This document shows positions 6,037 to 10,083 of a stretch of 10,083 nucleotides of DNA, piece by piece (position 1 is the stretch's first letter; each line of letters begins with the position of its first letter). Source of the stretch: Thermomicrobiales bacterium (GTDB taxonomy: Bacteria; Chloroflexota; Limnocylindria; Limnocylindrales; CSP1-4); the NCBI GenBank assembly GCA_004525275.1, contig SPCO01000035.1, forward strand, positions 1-10,083, written 5' to 3'. Both the position numbers and the translations under genes were made by a program. Below the pieces are notes generated by a model. That model was not told where the DNA came from. It searched no databases and saw only the letters and a list, made by a program, of their open reading frames with translations.

Positions 6037-8236
6037 CGCGGGCCCCTTCGATCTGGATGCGGATGGTAGCGGGCCGCCCGTCGCTCGGGACGACGATCGG
6101 GTCCGGGGACGGGGCGAGAGCGCGCGTATCGATCTGGCCGCCGTCGGTAACGATCTCAACCTTCGCTGGTAGACCAACGGACCAGCCGTCGGTCGTCACC
6201 GCGTGGGCCCAGATCCGGAGTTCGCGCCACGGGCCCGCCGGTAACGTCGCCACCGCTACCTCGCCCGGCGGACCGGGCTGGATCGACTGATCCAACGCGA
6301 ACTCGTGCCCAGCCCCCGTGACCGAAACCGTCGAGCGCCGGAACCGATGGTCGACGCGTAGCTCGACGACGGCTCGAGTGCGGAAGACGCGGCCTCGTAC
6401 GGTCCACGCGATCAACCCGATGATGACGATCGCGGCTCCAAGCGCGGCCACTCGCAGGACCGGGCCATCCCAGATGAGCACGTGAATCCCGACGGCCAGC
6501 GTGTACAGCGTCAGGAGGATGGCGACCGTCACCGGGTGACCGAGCAGCCCGATGACGCGGCCCGGCACGTATTCACCCTTGCGACGTGCGGCCAGGATGA
6601 GGAGCATCGGGAAGATGCCGGTGAGGATGGGGACGGTCAACGTTCCGGCGACCCCGATCGTCGCCGCGAAGTCGTCCAGGCCAGCCAGCACCACGACCTC
6701 AAGTGCCAGGCAGACAAGCGCCGCGGGCGCGAAGCCGGCAATGAGACGACCGCGGCGGGTCGCGCCGAGCCTGGCCAGTAGACCGCCGGCACCGTTCGAG
6801 CGTCTCGGGAGGAATTCGACCACCTGGTTGTACATCCCAAGCGTGACGTACAGGGATCCGATCCCGATCGCGAGCACGACGTAGATCACGCTCATCACGT
6901 TGACCGCCGGGCCCAGCGCCTCGGCGAGCGGCGTCATTGCCGTGCCGTTCGTGCCCAGAAGCGGAACCGGTCCGAGGACTCCCAGGATCGCCACCGATGC
7001 GACGCAGTAGAGCAGGATCACCGTCGTCATCGCCAGCAGATTTCCCCACAGGAGCGAGCGACCGCTGGGTTCGATCGTCAGCAGCAGCTTGGCTGCGTTC
7101 GCCGCCGATGTATGACCGAAGAATGCCATGAGGATGATGCCAAAGATGAGACCGAAGATCGGACCGTCGATCGGTTGGCCGTTAAGCACGGGAACGTTGG
7201 CATACGCGAGGTTCGCCGGGTCGACATTGGCCAGCGCGATGACCGTGATCGCCACGATCAGCAGCAGACTGAGCGTGCCGATGATGGTGGCGGACGCGAT
7301 CGTGTCATCAAGCGATTCGTTGCGAAGCATGAACACGTTCAGGCCGAACAGGACCGCGATCCAGAAGCCCACGGGAATGCCGGTCGCGCCAGCCAGGACC
7401 GACCCGAAGCCGAGGAAGTAGAACAGGAACGCGAGGACGCCGTCGAGCGCAAAGACGACGCCCAGCACGGACGCCGGCGCCCGCCCGATGAGTTCCGTGA
7501 CGAGGCGGCCAAAGTACGCCGCGCCGTAGCGCATGCTCCCGTTGCGGATGACGGCTTCGGCCATCGCACCCATGGTGATCAGGTTCACCGCCCCCAGGAC
7601 AAGCAGAAGGATGACGCCCGGGATCGGGCCGAGACCCGCGAGGGCCAGCGGCAGGGAAAGGATGCCCTCGCCAAGCGTCTCGGTCAGGGCCAGAAAGAAA
7701 GCGATCCAGAAAGGTGGCAGGCGATCAAAACGAGCCACGATCCTTGAGAGGGTCCAGCGCGCTCGCGTTCGGACTGGCAGTTTCGTGACGAAGATGCTTT
7801 CGAGTGGCTGATGGTAGTGCCGCTCGAACGACGCGGCGACCGTCGGGCTGTCCAGGGCCAGGGCCCGTCTGATGCCGGGAACGTCATCGCGGCGGAACCG
7901 ATACTTGGTACCGAGAAGTCGCCCCACGCCCGCTCGAAGATCATCGGCCGCAGGCACCAGGTTCGCCCAGCCAGACGCGAACCGTTCAAGATCGCCGACC
8001 GATGGTGGCTTCGGCAGCTTCGAACCGGTGGCGATGGCCTTCAGAAAGTCCTGTTCGCGCTCGGCCGTCGTTCGCTCGCCGACGTACCCGGCTCGGTTGA
8101 TCCGCGAGGCAGCGACCTGTCGAGCCGTTTCGCCTTCGATCGCGAAGAGCAGCGTGCTCGCTCGTCGCGCCGGCATACCGCCGAGCAGTTCTTCCCGGGA
8201 GAACATCGGCGGCGGCTGATCCGACGCAGCGCTCAC
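6026..8236 (-). CDS. APC-superfamily-type permease with extra N- and C-terminal soluble domains
   Basis: The product has 736 residues from GTG 8236, one base after the stop of the ATPase gene; M11 (ATG 8206) is an alternative start. Residues 1-165 are soluble and mostly helical and resemble no domain I can name. About twelve membrane segments follow, at roughly 175-200, 205-229, 253-280, 287-304, 312-336, 358-375, 395-422, 443-468, 497-520, 525-550, 565-588 and 593-612. The first contains GEGILSLPLALAGLG, like the broken first helix (G-x-G-I...P) that binds substrate in amino-acid/polyamine/organocation transporters. Residues 613-736 are soluble and look beta-strand-rich. The substrate is unknown; amino acids are a family-based guess. 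A normal family member has 400-500 residues, so both ends are large additions, possibly docking sites for the co-encoded ATPase or relay proteins. A transport or a receptor-like role is possible. Confidence 0.82.
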   Translation of the reverse strand: MSAASDQPPPMFSREELLGGMPARRASTLLFAIEGETARQVAASRINRAGYVGERTTAEREQDFLKAIATGSKLPKPPSVGDLERFASGWANLVPAADDLRAGVGRLLGTKYRFRRDDVPGIRRALALDSPTVAASFERHYHQPLESIFVTKLPVRTRARWTLSRIVARFDRLPPFWIAFFLALTETLGEGILSLPLALAGLGPIPGVILLLVLGAVNLITMGAMAEAVIRNGSMRYGAAYFGRLVTELIGRAPASVLGVVFALDGVLAFLFYFLGFGSVLAGATGIPVGFWIAVLFGLNVFMLRNESLDDTIASATIIGTLSLLLIVAITVIALANVDPANLAYANVPVLNGQPIDGPIFGLIFGIILMAFFGHTSAANAAKLLLTIEPSGRSLLWGNLLAMTTVILLYCVASVAILGVLGPVPLLGTNGTAMTPLAEALGPAVNVMSVIYVVLAIGIGSLYVTLGMYNQVVEFLPRRSNGAGGLLARLGATRRGRLIAGFAPAALVCLALEVVVLAGLDDFAATIGVAGTLTVPILTGIFPMLLILAARRKGEYVPGRVIGLLGHPVTVAILLTLYTLAVGIHVLIWDGPVLRVAALGAAIVIIGLIAWTVRGRVFRTRAVVELRVDHRFRRSTVSVTGAGHEFALDQSIQPGPPGEVAVATLPAGPWRELRIWAHAVTTDGWSVGLPAKVEIVTDGGQIDTRALAPSPDPIVVPSDGRPATIRIQIEGARDER

Positions 8237-8237
8237 C

Positions 8238-8999
8238 CTAGACGAGGGGGATGACGTGTTCCGCCAGGCGCCGGTAGTCTGCCGTCAGCGGGTGGTCCGG
8301 GTAGCGAAGGGCGAAGACCCCCTCGCTGGCGAGGCGCATCAGTTCATCCGAATGCGGCATCACGGCCGCGACCTCGCAGCCGTAGGCCGCGGCGACCCGA
8401 TCACGGACCGACACGGGATCGAGGTCGGTCGGCGTCTTGTTGACGAGAATGCTGATCCGCGGCACCTCGAGCTCCTTGGCGACTCGCGCCGTGATCCCGG
8501 TGCCCTCGAAGTCCTGGCGATCGGGCCGCATCACGATGAGCAGGGCATCCGAGATCACCAGCGACAGCAGCGTTTCTTCATTCAGCCCAGGGTGCGTGTC
8601 GATGAACAGTACGTCGAGATCGAGCTGGGTGACGAGATCGCGCAAGCCGCCGGTCAAGCGCTGGGCGTCATACCCCTCTCGAAGAACGCGCGTGATCTCG
8701 CCCGGCTCCATGCTCGAAGGGATCAGGAACAACCTCCCGCCGCCGGTCAACCCGACTCGTTCCGAGACATCCATTGCCACATCGCGGATCGCGCGACCGT
8801 GCCAGAGGAAGTCATTCAGGGAAGCGTGGACATCGTCGCCCGCGAGGCCGAACAGCACATGGATCCCGGGGGATTGGATGTCGGCATCGATGACGCCAAC
8901 GCGAAGTCCCCGCCCGGCGACAAGCGCCGACAGGTTCGCCGTCGTATTCGACTTGCCCGTGCCGCCCCGGAACGAATGGACGCTGACGATGGTTGCCAC
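8238..8999 (-). CDS. MinD/ParA-like P-loop ATPase (Arg in place of the signature Lys)
   Basis: The product has 253 residues from GTG 8999, with AGGAG five bases upstream. The P-loop is F10-R-G-G-T-G-K-S-N18. In most ParA/MinD ATPases residue 11 is the signature lysine that reaches across the dimer; here it is arginine. Switch I-like V36-I-D-A-D-I-Q-S-P-G and Walker B V130-L-F-I-D134-T-H-P-G follow, and MRPD and LVNKTP match the later nucleotide-binding region. These proteins form ATP-dependent dimers that position cargo on the membrane or nucleoid or regulate a partner. I see no basic amphipathic helix at the C-terminus like the MinD membrane anchor. It is the first gene of the five-gene operon and ends one base before the permease start, so the permease or response regulator is a likely partner. 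A role in cell division or plasmid partition is not supported by any neighbour. Confidence 0.92.
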   Translation of the reverse strand: MATIVSVHSFRGGTGKSNTTANLSALVAGRGLRVGVIDADIQSPGIHVLFGLAGDDVHASLNDFLWHGRAIRDVAMDVSERVGLTGGGRLFLIPSSMEPGEITRVLREGYDAQRLTGGLRDLVTQLDLDVLFIDTHPGLNEETLLSLVISDALLIVMRPDRQDFEGTGITARVAKELEVPRISILVNKTPTDLDPVSVRDRVAAAYGCEVAAVMPHSDELMRLASEGVFALRYPDHPLTADYRRLAEHVIPLV

Positions 9000-9015
9000 G
9001 CGGGCTCCTGCACCG

Positions 9016-9030
9016 CCGGCGACACGCCGG
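9016..9030 (-). promoter_or_regulatory. Hairpin next to the ATPase gene ribosome site
   Basis: CCGGCG (9016-9021) and CGCCGG (9025-9030) form a perfect 6-bp stem with a 3-nt loop. In the minus-strand mRNA it lies seven bases upstream of the AGGAG ribosome site (9005-9009) of the first operon gene. It could affect translation or transcript stability. A short GC stem can also arise by chance in such DNA. Confidence 0.3.
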
Positions 9031-9038
9031 TCGTGTGG

Positions 9039-9066
9039 AGCATAGTGTCTTTGGGGCCAGGTCGAG
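9039..9066 (-). promoter_or_regulatory. Candidate promoter for the five-gene minus-strand operon
   Basis: On the minus strand, TATGCT (plus 9039-9044) is a fair -10 box about 40 bp upstream of GTG 8999. CTCGAC (plus 9061-9066), 16 bp further upstream, is a weak -35 match. No better pair was seen in the region. The start site would lie near 9032, giving a short leader that contains the hairpin at 9016-9030. Confidence 0.3.
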
Positions 9067-9228
9067 GGCCATCCACGGCGTGATCAGGCGAGGATGAGAC
9101 CGGGGGCGTGATTCTCGGCTCGATTCTGGCATCCTTCCGATCTTCCGCGAGGCGCAGGGATCGGAACCCTCGCCGCCCGACTCGATCGCTATCGATCTGG
9201 AACGGACCTACTGAACGAGTAACCGCGA

Positions 9229-9258
9229 TTGACCGTCTGCGCGATAGAGACGTACAAT
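9229..9258 (+). promoter_or_regulatory. Strong housekeeping-type promoter for rplU-rpmA
   Basis: TTGACC (9229-9234) and TACAAT (9253-9258) are separated by 18 bp, each one base from the sigma-70-type consensus. Transcription should start near 9265 and leave a leader of about 85 nt before rplU. A strong promoter fits a ribosomal-protein operon. Confidence 0.75.
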
Positions 9259-9273
9259 CTCCGTTCTGCGCGT

Positions 9274-9324
9274 CGGCATCGCCGCGCGCCTTTTCACGCC
9301 CGATGTCGCGCTCGCCGCGCGCGG
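9274..9324 (+). promoter_or_regulatory. rplU 5' leader with two crossing GC-rich stems
   Basis: CGGCATCG (9274-9281) can pair with CGATGTCG (9301-9308) with one G-U pair. CCGCGCGC (9282-9289) can pair with GCGCGCGG (9317-9324). The arms interleave, so the two stems should exclude each other or form a knot with no first loop. Structured leaders that control L21 operons are known in some bacteria; whether this one does so is inference, and GC-rich DNA gives such pairings easily. Confidence 0.3.
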
Positions 9325-9350
9325 TCGCCAGACACGAGTCCTGAGGATCC

Positions 9351-10070
9351 ATGTACGCAGTCATCGAGACCGGCGGAAAGCAATATCGCGTCGAGGTCGG
9401 AACGGAGCTCGAGGTCGAGCTGCTCGACGTCGAACCGGGCAAGACGATCACCATCGATCGCGTCCTTCTAGTCGCCGACGGGGACGAGTCGTCGATCGGG
9501 CGTCCGCTCGTCATCGACGCCTCAGTCAGCGCCGAGGTCGTAGCCCAGACCCGCGGGCCCAAACTCATCTCCTTCAAGTACCGACCGAAGGCCCGAAGCC
9601 GAGTCAAGAAGGGGCACCGCCAGGAACTGACCGTCCTGCGCATCGCTGACATCACGCTGGACGGCAAGAGTGCTGCAAAGGTGGCCAAGAAGGCCGAGAG
9701 CGACGCCAGGACCGAGCGTCAGCGGGTCGAGGAGGCCGCCACCGCGCAGGCCGCCAAGGACGCCGAGCTCGCCGCCAAGCTGTCCGTTGGGGCTATGGCC
9801 GAGACCACGAAGCCAACCAGGGCCAAGGCAACCCAGGAAGTGACCGAGGCGAAGCCCAAGACCGTGACCAAGACTGCGGCCAAGCCCGCCGCGAAGCCCG
9901 CCGCCAAGCCCGCCGCGAAGCCTGCGACCGCCGACGCCAAGTCGCCGACCGCGAGCAAGGCCAAGCCGGCAGCCAAGTCGAAGGCAACGGATGGCGCAGT
10001 ATCTGCGCCCGACACCGAGGCCAAGCCAGCCTCCCCGAAGCGCACCCGCGCACCGAAGAAGGACGAATAG
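9351..10070 (+). CDS. rplU: 50S ribosomal protein L21 with long basic C-terminal tail
   Basis: The product has 239 residues. Residues 1-103 are a full L21 domain: MYAVIETGGKQYRV at the start and the conserved KYRPKARSR-VKKGHRQ-ELTVLRI segment at 76-98, which contacts 23S rRNA. L21 is normally about 100 residues; the rest is a tail rich in Lys, Ala, Pro and Glu. The tail begins with a charged, probably helical section (105-145) and then becomes disordered, with four AKPA units at 177-192. The tail probably sits on the ribosome surface or binds RNA, but its role is unknown. The start follows GAGG (9343-9346) with a short four-base gap. The gene lies next to rpmA, the usual order, and is read from the promoter at 9229-9258. 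Confidence 0.97.
   Translation: MYAVIETGGKQYRVEVGTELEVELLDVEPGKTITIDRVLLVADGDESSIGRPLVIDASVSAEVVAQTRGPKLISFKYRPKARSRVKKGHRQELTVLRIADITLDGKSAAKVAKKAESDARTERQRVEEAATAQAAKDAELAAKLSVGAMAETTKPTRAKATQEVTEAKPKTVTKTAAKPAAKPAAKPAAKPATADAKSPTASKAKPAAKSKATDGAVSAPDTEAKPASPKRTRAPKKDE
9879..9926 (+). repeat. In-frame 12-bp tandem repeat (AKPA x4) in rplU
   Basis: Four 12-bp units encode Ala-Lys-Pro-Ala. The first alanine codon alternates GCC and GCG, so the DNA also repeats with a 24-bp period: 9879-9902 and 9903-9926 match at 22 of 24 bases. This points to duplication by slippage of a two-unit block. Copy number may vary between strains without shifting the frame. Confidence 0.85.
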
Positions 10071-10075
10071 ACGAG

Positions 10076-10083
10076 ATGGCACA
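10076..10083 (+). CDS. rpmA: Start of 50S ribosomal protein L27 (truncated by window end)
   Basis: ATG GCA CA begins five bases after the rplU stop codon. This fits Met-Ala-His, the usual start of L27, and rpmA almost always follows rplU. Only two full codons are visible, so the call rests mainly on gene order. Confidence 0.7.

Larger units (their letters stand above)
9000..9350. other. Divergent intergenic region between the ATPase operon and rplU
   Basis: This 351-bp stretch has no convincing coding frame on either strand. It holds the rplU promoter and leader, a candidate minus-strand promoter, and short dyads. One dyad is GATCG-ctat-CGATC (9184-9197), about 30 bp upstream of the rplU -35 box and a possible operator. 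Another is GCGAGG (9147-9152) with CCTCGC (9168-9173). I see no tRNA or other RNA gene. Confidence 0.6.

Noticed and set aside
6036..6177. Upstream extension of the hybrid kinase to 6177
   Set aside because: It would lie within the permease C-terminal domain, is Arg/Ser-rich like an out-of-frame shadow, and lacks the good ribosome site found before ATG 6036.
9147..9173. tRNA T-arm-like stem-loop
   Set aside because: On the minus strand AGGG-TTCCGAT-CCCT has a 7-nt loop like a T-loop, but the key loop purines do not fit and no anticodon arm or acceptor stem surrounds it.
8816..9688. Minus-strand open frame spanning the intergenic region and the rplU 5' end
   Set aside because: It overlaps rplU and its promoter and the ATPase gene in another frame, and the product is low-complexity Arg/Ser-rich.
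9522..10082. Minus-strand Gly/Leu-rich open frame opposite rplU
   Set aside because: This is the mirror of the Lys/Ala-rich L21 tail, not a gene; the repeat composition explains it.
1..10083. CRISPR arrays, transposases, integrases or tRNA-linked attachment sites
   Set aside because: No regularly spaced repeats, terminal inverted repeats or mobile-element genes were seen; the window looks like ordinary chromosome.

Overview
The window is GC-rich bacterial chromosome (about two thirds G+C by eye, strong G/C bias at third codon positions, several GTG starts). No taxonomic marker is decisive. The multi-GAF hybrid kinase, the MinD/ParA-like ATPase with an SFRGGTGKSN P-loop and the L21 with a long lysine/alanine tail make me lean to an uncultured Chloroflexota lineage; this is inference only.

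Layout from left to right. (1) 1-186, minus strand: a possible gene fragment running off the left edge, with a good Shine-Dalgarno and ATG but an in-frame TAG after 13 codons; it carries a CxxCH motif. (2) 321-905, plus strand: a small membrane protein whose four aspartates fit the CDP-alcohol phosphotransferase spacing, although other motif residues are changed. (3) 943-8999, minus strand: five tightly packed or overlapping genes that look like one operon, transcribed right to left: a MinD/ParA-like ATPase, an APC-superfamily-type permease with extra N- and C-terminal soluble domains, a 1320-residue soluble hybrid histidine kinase (3 GAF, 2 PAS, HisKA, HATPase, 2 REC), a stand-alone Hpt protein, and a response regulator made of REC, a HAMP-like segment and a coiled-coil tail. 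(4) 9000-9350: a divergent intergenic region with a near-consensus promoter for the ribosomal genes. (5) 9351-10083, plus strand: rplU (L21) with a roughly 135-residue basic tail, then the first codons of rpmA (L27).

The operon is the most interesting part. It encodes a complete His-Asp-His-Asp phosphorelay (kinase H806, its REC domains, Hpt H64, response regulator D56), but the final regulator has no DNA-binding or enzymatic output domain. It ends in a HAMP-like and coiled-coil region instead. Co-transcription with a transporter and a MinD-like ATPase suggests that the relay controls protein positioning or transporter activity rather than transcription. That reading is a hypothesis from gene order and domain content.
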